Below, piece by piece: positions 35,701 to 45,529 of a stretch of DNA of 64,000 bases. The notes beneath the pieces are model-generated. The model made no database searches. It was not told the DNA's origin and saw only the letters and a list, made by a program, of their open reading frames with translations. The stretch comes from Eudromia elegans (lineage: Eukaryota; Chordata; Aves; Tinamiformes; Tinamidae): positions 183,132 through 247,131 of the forward strand of contig PTEX01000234.1 in the NCBI GenBank assembly GCA_003342815.1, in the 5' to 3' direction. Position numbers and translations under genes: made by a program. Positions within the stretch are counted from its first letter, which is position 1. Each line of letters begins with the position of its first letter.

Positions 35701-38614
35701 TCCTCCTCTTTTAATCATTTCTAGTTATCTTTTCCAATTATTAAAAACAACTCATGAGACACATACCCAGCAAAGACTGTTTTTATAGGCCTGCTATAAA
35801 AAACAGGCTAGCTAACCCCCAAGGCTAGGTCCAGTGTTTGGATTAGTTGCCACAATAAAAGAACCATCTGGCTGATTATTAATTTACTGAGGCATATCAT
35901 TTTTATTTTTTCAATCCAGCAAGGATAAGATCTAGAAGCAAAGAAGTGCATAGAAATGTACTGTTTGTTGATACATGGAAAAGAAAGACCAAGTATGGTC
36001 TTGAAGTCAATGAGAGCTCTGCTGGATCAGAAAGCCTGTGTCTAGTGCAAATATTGAGGGCTTGGGACTTTGAACTAAATCTAAAGCTGTACTTGCCCAT
36101 TCGCTCTCTCTCTCTGGGTTTGCATGTCCACAGTTATTTAAGGATGGTTCTTACATGAGGCAGTGAGTTTGGCCACTGCCTCTTGAAGAAGACCGACTTG
36201 GAGGACTTGCGCTTAGCTGGTCAGTGCGTATGTGAACAGGAATATGAGGGTTCTCCTAGTGACGCCCACGTAAATCATATTTCCTGGGTGATGTGAAGAA
36301 GAAAGAGGAAGCCTGTGAAGAGATACAAAACTGCAGTGGAAAATGTCTTCATCTGAACAAGAAAGCAAATTCCCACACTTGCCTTCCCTGACTTCTGGAT
36401 CTGTGTAGCTATTACAAAATGCAGACCGATTATCTCTTTGCTCCGCTTGTGAGTAAACTCACATTATCAGACAGTGTAAAAGACCAAGTCAATTTTAAGT
36501 CGTGTTTGCTGCTGTTGTTGCCCTTTCATTTAGGCTGCACTATAACACGTTGAGGGGCAATATTGCATTTGTGTCAAACTCTGTTCATGCACAGAACAAA
36601 ACCACAGTGCTCACCCAGAATGCCTGCGTGCTCCGGCTTCAGTCTGCCCCCTTCCACCTGGCTTCAATCAGCAGCACAAGGAAGAGGGCAGCGGGGAGGA
36701 CGGTTTGCTCTGGGAATCAAAGTCTTTCCCGTGCTTGCTCCCAGGGCAGAGCAACCCCCTGCCTGATATCCAAAGTAGAACCCAGCAAGTTCAGGCTAGT
36801 CCAAAGTGCAACAACTGGTTTGCTCAGGACAGAACAGATGTGATGGCTGCAGAGGGGAGAAAAAGAATGTTTTGTGAGTGGTTTTTTATTTGCAAACTCT
36901 GTGAGAGGTGAATATGTATTTGTGAAAATAGGGCTGCAACGCTTTGAGGATTGATGCTAACCGGAGGCTGGGTAATGGGTGCTTTGGTGCCTTTAGAGAC
37001 CTTTCCAGTCGTGGTGTTCTCTCCTCTTCCCTCAGTATTAAGTAATTCCTTCTTCTGTGACTGTCTTTTTCTTGGGACAAAGTCCAGCTTTTTCAGAGGA
37101 GAAAGAAATTGGCATCTAGAATGTGTTCCAGAGATTGTAAAAGGAATAGGACTGTGTTCAGAATAAGACACAAAGAGTTACAAAAACAGACCAGAAATGT
37201 GGCTTATTTCATGGTGAATATTTAAGAATTTTTATTTAATTAGAGTGAGCTCATAGGTTTTTGGAATAACCTGGAGTTGGTATTTCATCCTCCCAATCAG
37301 TAGTTTGGTTAAAGAATTGTTGTCATCTAAAGCTCATTCCAGGAAACATGAATTCACAAAATTCTGATTTAGGAATGTGCTCATAAACATAATGGAGGTA
37401 AGGCTCATTTTTTTGTTTCTGTCTTGTTTTCTTTAAGCTTTATACGTGGCATCTGTTTCTAGTAATCCACCTTAAAGTTATCAAGACTCGTTTTTCCTCT
37501 CTGTTTTCTGTAGATAGGCTGTTGCAATAAATTCCCTGCTGCTGCACCCTGACTCATCCTGGATCCTTTCCTCCCTAGATTTCCATGTTTTTGTGAGGCT
37601 TTTTTTCCACGTGGCACTTTCTACATCAGTGATAGTTCCAGCGGGAGCAGGGAGGGCTGAAGTGGTCTAAATTCTTGAACTGTAATTTCCTTCGTGCACC
37701 ATGACACTGGTGCCTCGCCTCTGGCAGACTTTGACTATATTGATTTCACATCAGAAAGAAGCCTGGATTTTAGAATGGTGCAGTAAAGATGTGAGTATAT
37801 AGAAAAGATATATCAAAGAATAAATGAAAAAAAAAGTCATTGATGTTATCGGTCTTCTGTTAAGTAAGGGTCAGAAAGGAAAACTGTCCAGTTCACGTTT
37901 GCCTAAGTTTAGTCTGATTTAGTGACAACTCTAACAGAGCACTAGAACTGATGCAATAAGCAAACACAATCAAAACAAACCAACCAAACAGAAAAAGGAA
38001 AGCAGGTGAAGGTTGTGTAAGTGCTTGAAGCCAGCCAGCATCCTGTAGCAGGGGCCAGGTCTGCGGGAGAGGAGAGAATTTAGAAAGGACAAGGGGATGG
38101 AGATGCTGAACACAGACTGCCCGGGAGCGTGGCAATCTGGGGAGGCAAAGTCCAAGTTGGGTGCAAGAGCAGCAGCAGAGGGAACAGGAAAGAGAAGCTG
38201 CCAGTGGGTCACTCCAGGGCCTGCTAGGGGCAGCAGGAAACTCTCTGCCCAGGAGCCAGGAGAGCATCAGCCCTGGAGCTGATGCCCTGGAGCATCTCCC
38301 CCAAACCTGGAAGGTCCTGGCAGGGGGCTTTGCAAGGCCTGCAGATCTCCCTGCAGGAGTGGAGAGACCCAGACTTTCTGTGCTAGCAGTCTTAACTGTG
38401 CAGAAGGGAATGCAGGGTCCAGAGTTTTTATATTGGCTGGTCGTGTTGCTTTCGAGACTGTATTTGTCTGAGAAGGCTGCGCTGTGCTTAAGGGTGTCCC
38501 TACTTCTTTTCCCAGGTCACCTGCACTGTAGAGACTAGGGACAAGGTGCACACGGCTCAGGTGAGAACGGCGCTCCTGGAGCGCTACCCGGCAGCCCGGT
38601 GGACGGAGCGGTGA
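11614..38614 (+). CDS. Threonine/serine dehydratase-like PLP enzyme (11 exons)
   Basis: Fold-type II PLP-dependent protein related to IlvA/TdcB threonine dehydratases, which deaminate threonine or serine to a 2-oxo acid and ammonia. I join 11614-11714, 18274-18616, 21453-21569, 22463-22704, 27172-27337, 27846-27942, 28808-28883, 29372-29497, 30644-30811, 31093-31150 and 38516-38614. This gives 1593 bases, 530 residues and consistent phases. Residues 1 to about 140 are an extension with no domain I recognise. The core has the PLP lysine K174 (TGSVKERG), the Asn loop SDSNFS (198-203, usually SAGNHA), a GLGTVGLE segment, a phosphate loop [11 protein letters not shown] (298-308, usually PIGGGGLIAG), EGAIG (403-407) and CSGN (429-432). 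The tail (about 480-530) contains VETRD, like the ACT-like tail of TdcB-type enzymes. Family membership is clear. Substrate and activity are not, because the two cofactor loops are altered. Exon 1 is the least certain exon. I know of no accepted symbol. Confidence 0.85.
12830..13040. promoter_or_regulatory. Intronic CpG-rich patch
   Basis: Dense CG content (for example GCACGGCTCGGCGGCCGCACGC, described here in part only) inside intron 1, with AT-rich flanks. It could be an alternative promoter or an unannotated first exon. Frames on both strands are low-complexity and unrecognised. Confidence 0.35.
13068..13155 (+). repeat. MIR-like SINE relic
   Basis: The segment CCAGTCGTTTTAATCTGTCT, followed by GTGCCCCAGTTCCTCATC and an A-rich GGGAAACTGAG, lines up with the middle of the MIR consensus as I recall it (gggcaag, ttacttaacctctctg, cctcagtttcctcatctg, taaaatgggg). 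Divergence is heavy, as expected for a repeat inherited from early amniotes. Confidence 0.6.
14000..14400 (-). mobile_element. Ancient CR1-family fragment, antisense
   Basis: The reverse complement contains CTGCCACAGGATACTGTGAA followed by GGCCAAAAGTATAA (about 14240-14280). At its 3' side it contains GATGGTCCTTTGGTCCGACC (about 14010-14032). Both are signatures of old sauropsid CR1 3' regions. The fragment is degenerate, without open frames, and its left end lacks an intact octamer tail. Confidence 0.6.
14766..14785. repeat. Poly(T) run
   Basis: About 20 consecutive T followed by GCAG in intron 1. On the plus strand this resembles a polypyrimidine tract plus AG, but no open exon of the gene follows. 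Confidence 0.8.
18274..18616 (+). CDS. Dehydratase-like exon 2
   Basis: The acceptor TTGTTTTTAG lies at 18264-18273 and the donor CATG/GTAGGC at 18616. It encodes residues 34-148. This is the largest exon and makes up nearly all of the N-terminal extension, including the stretch [14 protein letters not shown]. The catalytic-core homology begins only at its end ([18 protein letters not shown]), which corresponds to the ...TP... lead-in of threonine dehydratases. Confidence 0.85.
18617..21452 (+). other. Intron 2 of the dehydratase-like gene
   Basis: About 2.8 kb of mostly unique sequence. The only low-complexity feature seen is an A-rich stretch built on AACAAATGAA-type units at about 21292-21355. 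No exon is recognised. Confidence 0.5.
21453..21569 (+). CDS. Dehydratase-like exon 3 (PLP lysine)
   Basis: The acceptor ATACTCCAG and donor CAG/GTATGA flank 39 codons in phase 0. It encodes residues 149-187, starting [18 protein letters not shown] and containing TGSVKERG with the Schiff-base lysine K174. The usual motif is TGSFKxRG: the aromatic residue before the lysine is valine here, and the residue after it is glutamate. Confidence 0.92.
22463..22704 (+). CDS. Dehydratase-like exon 4 (Asn loop)
   Basis: The acceptor TGTTTTGTAG ends at 22462 and the donor GAAGA/GTACGT follows 22704. It encodes residues 188-267 plus two bases. It contains [17 protein letters not shown], the counterpart of the SAGNHAQG cofactor loop. 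The cofactor-binding Asn is kept (N201), but the preceding Ala-Gly is Asp-Ser and the following His is Phe. [10 protein letters not shown] matches the helix that usually reads K(V/A)xAxxxxGA. Confidence 0.92.
22705..27171 (+). other. Intron 4 of the dehydratase-like gene
   Basis: About 4.5 kb. It holds a small CG-richer spot around 23460-23535 and otherwise AT-rich unique sequence. The short overlapping frames show no family pattern, and I see no recent transposon end. Confidence 0.5.
27172..27337 (+). CDS. Dehydratase-like exon 5 (phosphate loop)
   Basis: The acceptor CTTCCTGCAG ends at 27171 and the donor GATT/GTAAGT follows 27337. It completes E268 and encodes residues 269-323. [12 protein letters not shown] matches GQGTIGLEIxEx of the family. 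The phosphate loop reads [11 protein letters not shown], so the tetraglycine is replaced by Gly-Gly-His-Cys-Gly and one residue is inserted. Confidence 0.92.
27846..27942 (+). CDS. Dehydratase-like exon 6
   Basis: The acceptor CCCTTCCTTAG ends at 27845 and the donor GGAG/GTAATG follows 27942. It encodes residues 324-355 plus one base. [19 protein letters not shown] aligns with the GVQ(P/S)E...xSxxxG segment of threonine dehydratases. Confidence 0.9.
28808..28883 (+). CDS. Dehydratase-like exon 7
   Basis: The acceptor CCTCTGCAG ends at 28807 and the donor GTGAG/GTAGGC follows 28883. It encodes D356 to R381 with split codons at both ends ([12 protein letters not shown], then [10 protein letters not shown]). 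It corresponds to the DGxxVxxPG...VDDxVxVxE region. The usual Pro-Gly is replaced. Confidence 0.88.
29372..29497 (+). CDS. Dehydratase-like exon 8
   Basis: The acceptor TTGCTTTTAG ends at 29371 and the donor AAAAG/GTAGGG follows 29497. It encodes residues 382-422 plus two bases. [20 protein letters not shown] and then [15 protein letters not shown] match the E(D/E)xIxxAM...ExxxxxxEGAGAxxxAAL block of the family. The acidic E403 of the EGA motif is kept. Confidence 0.92.
29498..30643 (+). other. Intron 8 of the dehydratase-like gene
   Basis: About 1.1 kb. Its first half is moderately GC-rich and holds overlapping frames of up to 95 codons without recognisable similarity. A short T-run is at about 30422-30434. 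Confidence 0.45.
30644..30811 (+). CDS. Dehydratase-like exon 9
   Basis: The acceptor TGTCCTTTCAG ends at 30643 and the donor GCGAG/GTAAGT follows 30811. It encodes residues 424-478 with split codons. [15 protein letters not shown] matches the vxxxxSGGNxdxxxl strand that holds the pyridine nitrogen of PLP. The remainder, [20 protein letters not shown], starts the ACT-like domain (a beta strand, then ...PG.L..LL). Confidence 0.92.
31093..31150 (+). CDS. Dehydratase-like exon 10
   Basis: The acceptor TCATCCTAG ends at 31092. It encodes residues 480-498 ([19 protein letters not shown]), the middle of the ACT-like domain. The donor GAG/GTAAGA is strong. Read through, the frame would end two codons later at a TAA (31157-31159), which would remove half of the ACT-like domain. 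Confidence 0.88.
33419..33743 (+). mobile_element. CR1 LINE, 5'-truncated 3' end
   Basis: The sequence follows the avian CR1 3' region: GGGAATGGCCACAAATTGAG, then CCCTGGAACAGGCTGCCCAG, AGAGGTGGTGGAGTC, GACTAGATGACC and CAGGTCCCTTCCAGAC, finishing with two copies of ATTCTATG at 33728-33743. Only the last ~325 bases of the element are present, so it lacks the reverse transcriptase domain and is dead. It is in sense orientation with the host gene. It is the clearest sign that the DNA is avian. Confidence 0.93.
34488..34556 (+). repeat. MIR-like SINE relic
   Basis: CTGCGTGACCTTGGGCAAGC, followed by a C/T-rich stretch and CCCCTCTGCAAAGTGCAGATG, parallels the MIR core as I recall it (tgtgaccttgggcaag, ctctgtgcctcagtttcctc, atctgtaaaatg). 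It is old and short, and lies in intron 10. Confidence 0.6.
38516..38614 (+). CDS. Dehydratase-like exon 11 (end of ACT-like domain)
   Basis: The acceptor CTTCTTTTCCCAG ends at 38515. It encodes the last 32 residues and a [23 protein letters not shown] matches the final strand and helix of TdcB-type threonine dehydratases, which read (V/L)xxxxETRGxEHxxxxxxxL. The join GAG/GTC to exon 10 is phase 0. An internal CAG/GTGAGA at about 38561 could act as a cryptic donor. Confidence 0.88.
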   Translation, partial: VTCTVETRDKVHTAQVRTALLERYPAARWTER

Positions 38615-38756
38615 CGAGGGAGGCCCCGCGGGACGCGCCGAGGCTCTGCGACGCACGGAGACCCACCGGGACAAACACCTCCCTCCCCAGCGGAAAAGTT
38701 AGCCCATAGCTGCAGGGCATTTGTTTCCTGCTCAAAACGTAGCCAGTGTCCTCAGG

Positions 38757-38762
38757 AATAAA
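38757..38762 (+). terminator. Polyadenylation signal of the dehydratase-like gene
   Basis: AATAAA about 140 bases after the stop codon is the first canonical signal downstream. It implies a short 3' UTR. The downstream GT-rich element is modest, so other sites are possible. Confidence 0.55.
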
Positions 38763-38779
38763 GTTAAACTCCAAACTTT

Positions 38780-41700
38780 AGCTTAGCACAGGGAAATGTT
38801 TTAGTCTCCGCTGGAGCTGGAGTTCAGCTGCTATTGGGATTGTGACTAGCAGGTAGAATCTAACGGCATTCAACAAGTAGAGAGAAGGTATTTTTCTTTA
38901 TATGTGAATATAGAGCTCCCAAAGATCTTTTGATCTTCTGAGCTAAAGTAATTAATGCAGGTTCTGCTGATGGATTTTCCCATATTACTAATGTAATGAT
39001 TTTAAACTCCCAAGCCAGCTTTTCACTTGCTGAATCTGCTTTGGGGGACAGGGGCTGTCTGTGTGTGTGTGAGTAAACATACACATTTCTGTGTGCATAA
39101 AATCTCTGCTATTATGAGGAAATATATTAATAAAATTAAGTAAATAAACCCACTTGGAAATAAAAGCCAACACTGCATTGTTTTTCCAAGGGGTGGAAAA
39201 CTGATCATATTTATAAAGGATGATTCTAGATGTTTCAGCTATAAAAAACATACTCTGAGTATAATTAGATCTCATGTGCAGAACACAAATGCAATTCTTG
39301 CTCCTACTTTTGGACACTCAATATAACAAGCAACATAGAAAATGGCTATTTTCCTTTATAAAAAGGGGTGTTTTTTTGTGATCATCTTAGTCTGCCCGAA
39401 ACAGATTCTGTTCATCTCACATGACAGATGAGGCGCAACATTAAGAGTGAAACATATCTAAAGAGCACATGATAACACACAAAGACAGCTCCCGAGGAAG
39501 GGGAAGCCTGAGTCTTAGGCGAGCGGCTAATGCCATTAGGAGAGAAGCCTTTGACCTGAATCCCGTTTTCACGGCTAGACATAGAGACCTACTCCTAAGG
39601 TAACGTAGTGGGGTGGCAAGAGATCCAAGAGAAACTCTGCCCCACTTCTAGGCGTGCATAGCCCAGACAGCTTCCCAGATGGGTGAAATTCAATCTATGG
39701 GCAGCTGCAAGCCAACCAATATAAACCACTGCACTTAAGCAGGATTGCCCCGAATTCTGCTTGTACGTATTTTAATGACAGCTCCTAATCCTGTCTCCAG
39801 AATATCAGGTTGATAATTAAACACATAAGATAGATGTGTATTTAACAGTGCCCTAACAAGGCCCAGTTCTCAAGCCTATAAAGTCAGAGGAAGAGTTTCC
39901 TCAGGATGTGTGAGAACAAATCATTTGAGGTCCCACGTGTGGAGCTGGGTGAGCTATTGTTTAGTGTCGATAAAATTGAACTTTTGTTATACATTTTGGT
40001 GCAAGAGATGCTGCAAGCCCATAATGGTTCTCTTGCTTTCATAATAAATGAAGGGAGCTGCTGTTTTGGGTTCCCCTCGGCAGTCAGGAGTGTCCATGCT
40101 AACACATCTCTTGTTGTGGTGTCACAGTGCAAGATTTCTGTCTCTAGAGCACGCTCCAGAAATCCCCGGTGGAAGTGCAGAGGCTCTCACGGGGGCGTGA
40201 GGCACGACTATCTCTGCCCCTGTGTGATTTTAGTCCAGTTGTGGGCTAGAAGGAGCATCATTTTAAGTGTTAAACCACCTCAGAGGATCCTAGCGGTCTA
40301 CAACAAATGAGCTGCACATCCTACATGCGTCTTAGCTATATCCTATCTACTATACAGCGATATATAGATATATAAACACAGGCTCTTCATTCCTTCTTAG
40401 TGTGGCTTATGAAGGAGCTAGAGAGGAGAAGAGGCTGTCACAAATGGTGGGGAAATAACAGAAATTCACCGATTTGGTACCATTTTGGCAGGACCATGTT
40501 ATTTGCACATGAAACTCGCATTTTTTGATGCCCCAGAGAAGAGTGTCCCTCCTTTTCTGCTGACCAGAATGGTCGCCAGGGCTTGGTGTAAAAATATTTC
40601 CTATAAATCCCATCCTGTCAGGGACAACTCTTCTTTCATGATCAGGAGAGTTTAAAAAATGTATATAGAAATATATGATTAAAGAATACATGATGTGTAC
40701 ATGTTGTACAGTTACTTGTAGCAGTGATCAACCACTTCACCAAACAGCAGAATTTGGGATGTAAACACACAAATAAGAGCCCAATTACCATCTTTGTTGC
40801 CCAAGCTCTCGGGAAATTGAGAGGTTGTTGCAGGTATCCAGGTGAAAAGAAAATCAGGATTTACACTCACAGTTGTCGGTAGTGGCCGATGACAGCTTCT
40901 GTCTGAATGTTTTATTTACCATTCTGCATTATTCTGGACGTTATTTTTGCAGATACTCACAGCACTAACAACTTCATTTCTAACCAGCAGGAACTGCATT
41001 TAGCACCTCTTCATAAAACCAGAGCAAAAGGGGCAGCAGACAAAACTGTCAAAAATAAAGGCTAAAATAGAAACAATCACAAATAAACCACTGCCTGAGT
41101 TTGAAAGTTTGCTTTAAAACATAATGGAAAGAAATCTAGACATTACTTAATGTGTCATACATAATGTGCAGTTTGGTTATATCTTCTTGTATTAGATATA
41201 AGCATAAATTGTAGAACGTTTTTCAGTGGTAAGCTCCTTGCATTTTAATATAATAATACCAGAGTTAATGTACATTCTATATTGCTTTTACATAAGTCCA
41301 TTGGCTTCTAAAGCTTAGATGAAAAAACTTCCAAGAGAAGGATTCTGAACTTTTAAATGAATGTGTGCAATTGGAAAGAATATGGAAATATCTATACTAT
41401 CAATATTTTTGCATCATGAAATTTAACAGGACTACAGTACTTCACAGGTTTAGCCATGTATTGTAAAATGTCATTTAAAGAAATATTTTTGTATAGAGTG
41501 TTCCTATGTAACATGAAAAGATGTCACTGATAATTTTATAAAATCTACAAATTGTGAAATCAGCAAATATATATATGACAGTTGTATTTACTTTACTGGA
41601 AAAAAATAATTAAAATAACACTGTGGCACCTCAGCAGTGGAAGATGTGTCATCCTCTCATATGGTATTGATAGCATTGAAATGTGCCCTTTGTCCTGCTC

Positions 41701-43990
41701 TGAGCCCTCTGCCCTGTACAGCACATTGAGCTTTACAGACTGTCCACGGTACAACCCGTTGCTTTCATACGCTCCCAACTTCTCACCACGTCCCGCTGGA
41801 GCAGCAATTTTGATTAATTTCTTGACCTCCTAGGATAATGTATTTCCCCTTAGTCAAGGGCCCAAGATATTTTTTAAGTGAGGCTACAGCAAACTAAATC
41901 TCTGTGCCTGGAGAGCGTTCCAATGAAATGTGGATGTCTTAAATAATTATTGAGCACACATGGGGAAGGGAACGGAAAAGTGGGGCAAGTCCCTATGAAG
42001 TAGAGTGAGATCAAGTGCAGCTGAGTGCATTGGAGAAGGGATATGAGGGACCACCCTAGGCAGTTGGGAGTTCAGCTGGGCTGGTGCTGCTGGTTCCTGG
42101 AAGCAGGTACTTGGGTTTGCTCCTTTCCCAAGGGTGAATTTTTAAAGTTTCAAGTTTCTGAAATGTGTTTGGTTTTTCTCAGTAAGTTCTCTGGGTTTCT
42201 TTAGAAAGATATTTTAGCTTGTCTGGTCTTGAAGCCAGGTAAACAGGTCTGTTAAACAGGACTTCATATATATTTAAAAGACATGAATGGCATCATTAAT
42301 GAGTGTTCATGTACAACAGTGCTGTAACTAAGAATAAGAGCAGATATAATCTCCCACTTGATTAAAGGTAGGAGTAAGTACAGAAGGAATATCTAAAATG
42401 TTCTGGTTTGTGAAAATGTTGTTGTTATTCCTCACTATTTACCTGGAAGCCCTAAAGGTAGTGAGTCAATAGCTCTTTCCAGAGCCCCCTTCCTTTAAAA
42501 CTTGTTCCTGTAGAGGGCCTGCACTTTTTGCTACCCCTGTAAGCGCTTGGGTGTTTCCAAAGGCCAGTGCAGGTGGTTCCTGATGACTTTAGAGAAGTCT
42601 AGGTTAGATTTGGAGAGCTCCAAGCTGAGACAACACATCGTGATGCTGAGGGTTTTTCCATCCTCCTCTTTGGAGGAGAGGGGGGAAAAAAAAAAAAAAA
42701 AGAAAAAAAGCTACAGCCCTTAAGGTGCAAGACTGGCTCTTGGGAATGCACTGGAGGTGCTGCATCCCACCTGTCCAGGACCAGCAGGGCCTCTGCGCTG
42801 CCCTTGTCCCAAGCCTGTGCTCTGCTTCCTGCCCTGCCTCTCGGCAGCAGAGCTAGGTCTGACCTGTGGCTCTTACGAAGCTGATTTGTATAGGGCTGAT
42901 TCATATGTGAGTGGGGCTTTGCCCTCCCTTCCGTGTGCTCTTGCATTGTATGATCTGGTAGTGAAAATGATTCTTTGGATCTGGAGGAGAGGATGTTTGG
43001 TTGCAGCTCAAAGAATTCCTCTGCACAGTTCAGTGTAATACTTTACTGTTATTAGGATAACCCACAGAAACGCTTCCTCTGGTGTAGTTGGATCTGCTTC
43101 CAAAGAGCTTTTTAGTAGTCCTGAAAGCCTTTTTCTGGACTTAATAAGTTTGCATGCGACTTGGATTCATACTTGTGCGGCTTGTTGTGAATTCATAGTG
43201 TTTTGGGGGTTTGTTTAACTTCTGGTATACTCATCTTGCTTGTATGTTAAGGACACTGCAAAAAAATTGAGAAACTGCACCTCACTGTTATTGATCTTCA
43301 GACAATATGGGACCTTGTTACCGCATGTGGCTCCCTGGGTCTCCAGGGCTCCTTTGCGTTTTAAAAGCAAGCTAGCATTGTTTATCCCACGCCGAGCTGC
43401 ATTCGAGTCAGAGCTCTCCTGAGCTTTGCAAATACCAAAGGACAGGCATCACTGCTGCCTACAGCTGGGATTAAATACTTGCAACACATGATTACAGCTG
43501 GAAAAACTGCTTGGCTGCCATGGATGAATAGGGAGGGGTAGCTGCTGGCGGGCAGATGGAGGTGAGGTAGCTGTGCCTCTTGCAGCCCCTGGCCCCGCAT
43601 GCAGAGCACAGGGCAGCCTGGAGACAAGAAAGCAACAGAGAGGCTGCCAAAACACTTGCCAGGGCCACTGTCCTCCTCCAACTTTTTAGCTTAAAGTACT
43701 TTTTATTTTTTCATTAAATTCAACTGGAACTCCTTTTCATATGTATGACACTATGCTTACATATCTTCTGGCACAAAGGGAAATTCTGAGGGTTGTCTAA
43801 GTTTTGCAATGAAACAATAAGATCTTGAGGTAACTACTGTGCGGAAATACTAGCCTTCTGTGGGACTTGTTTTGGAAAGCACTCAGTTCATCAGTGTGGG
43901 TACTCAGTTTGTGAAGACACATAATCAGGAAAAGTATTTTGTACAAACACTTGTTTCCAGGGTAAATAAAGGAGAGAATAAAAAAAGTAA
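38780..43990. other. Intergenic space between convergent genes
   Basis: AT-rich unique sequence with no supported gene. An A-run is at about 42687-42710. Overlapping frames at 42599-43038 and 43382-43681 are not recognised. Some of it could be 3' UTR of either neighbour. Confidence 0.45.
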
Positions 43991-44001
43991 ATTTTTTAAC
44001 C

Positions 44002-44007
44002 TTTATT
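44002..44007 (-). terminator. Candidate polyadenylation signal of TMEM254
   Basis: TTTATT on the plus strand reads AATAAA on the minus strand, about 1.4 kb past the TMEM254 stop codon. It is a plausible end of the 3' UTR. The region is AT-rich and other signals may be used. Confidence 0.3.
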
Positions 44008-45408
44008 TTTCAAGGATAAACAGGATAAAGTTACACCTTAAAACACAGCCCACGCTTTTGACCCAATTGTGGATTTTGAGCCACACAACCTGGCTTTCCA
44101 TCTCTCTAGATGATGCTATTTTTACCAGATGACCATTTCTAAAATAAACCCACTTCAACTCCTTCAGTTCTCCATGCTTCTAATACCAACTGAGAAGCAA
44201 CCCTGTACACACCCTGTACTCAAAGGAGACTTCTCAGTCAGCAGCACTGTCTATAGGTACTGCACAAGACACATCTACTTGTTATTCCCTCACTGGCTAT
44301 TTTGTCAGGAGAGAAATCCCTTTTCCTGGCCTCTCTTCCAGAGCAGTAGCACCACAGGTGATGAAGTCAAACTTCCCACAGCATAACGTTTTAAATAACC
44401 ATTACTCTTTAGAAGTGTGAAAACAAGATAGGCTGTTTGTTTTTCCAGTACTTAAAATATAACAGAATAGACTCACTACACATATAGAAGAACCTTAAGA
44501 GATACTTAAGATAGTATCTGTAAAGATTTCTGTACATCAACATCTGGCTAGCAGTAGTGCACATTTACTCAATACATCTGCTTTTCACCCATAAGTGTTC
44601 ACCTATGTTCTGGAATGCTAACTTTTTTCTCTTCCGTTGACTAATAAGTTTCTTTGATAAAAGCTGCCCTCAAAGCTACAGGATTACTGTCCAGGCTATA
44701 TTAAGCCAAGAATTTAGATCTTAATTAAAAAAAAAAAAAGATGGTCATGCTGCATAAAACTTAAGGCACATGTATAAATCAAGCTGAAGTGCTTTCTGTA
44801 TCCTGGCTCACCACTGCACCTCAACCTCAGGTAAGACTTGGTTGTTTTTAATGTGCCTGCAGCAATAAAGTGGTCTGACCTTTATGGGGAAAAAACAGTT
44901 TAACGAAGACAAGCTTTAACCACAAAAGCGTGTGATGCTATTAAAAGCTCCTGTAAAGAAAATGTAGGAAAAGGAAATCCTATCACAAAATATCCTTGTG
45001 GCTGTAAATAACTTCCCCTGTTATGAAGGATAATTCTTCCACACTAAAAAAGAAAAAAAAAAAAGGCAACTTAGCAACCACTACTACCATCTGTTGGTGA
45101 TTCTCCTCTTCAGTCAATACCTGAGAAGATAAGCTAGGTCAAATACTGCAAACGAACAACTTTGGGGTGCTTGTGTAATAAACGGCTTTAAAATTTGGCA
45201 GCCCCAGACTGAAGGGCTAAACTTCTACTGAACTATCTACAGAGCCCAGTGAATTTTAAGTACCTCATCTAGCAAAAAGAGTTGCTTTGAGGGCATAGCA
45301 TCACATAGCAGGAATGTAATTTAGTTAATTACAGCACCTAGACGTGTAAGTGAGGTTATTTCCTAACAAGAATGTACGTGAAGAATGTAAGAGACTTCTC
45401 TAATTCTT

Positions 45409-45529
45409 CTAGTAGTACTTCTTGATTGGAGGCTTGTAAGACACCAGGAGACCAAAGGAAGCATACCCAAATAAAAGGGTCTGAATGAACCACTGGAACT
45501 GAACTGCTGGGTCAGTGATGCCTTTAGTC
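45409..45529 (-). CDS. TMEM254: TMEM254 exon 4 with stop codon
   Basis: The acceptor TACTGTTACAG precedes 45529. It encodes residues 92-130 and TAG. KGIT is shared with the human protein, followed by the last hydrophobic span and a basic tail. Confidence 0.93.

Larger units (their letters stand above)
31151..38515 (+). other. Intron 10 of the dehydratase-like gene
   Basis: About 7.4 kb, the largest intron. It contains the CR1 copy at 33419-33743 and a MIR-like relic at about 34488-34556. The rest is mostly AT-rich unique sequence. No further exon of the gene is needed, since exons 10 and 11 join in phase 0. Confidence 0.6.

Noticed and set aside
39420-39680. Possible LTR or DNA-transposon remnant between the convergent genes
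   Set aside because: The composition looks repeat-like, but I could not define termini, target duplications or a known consensus.
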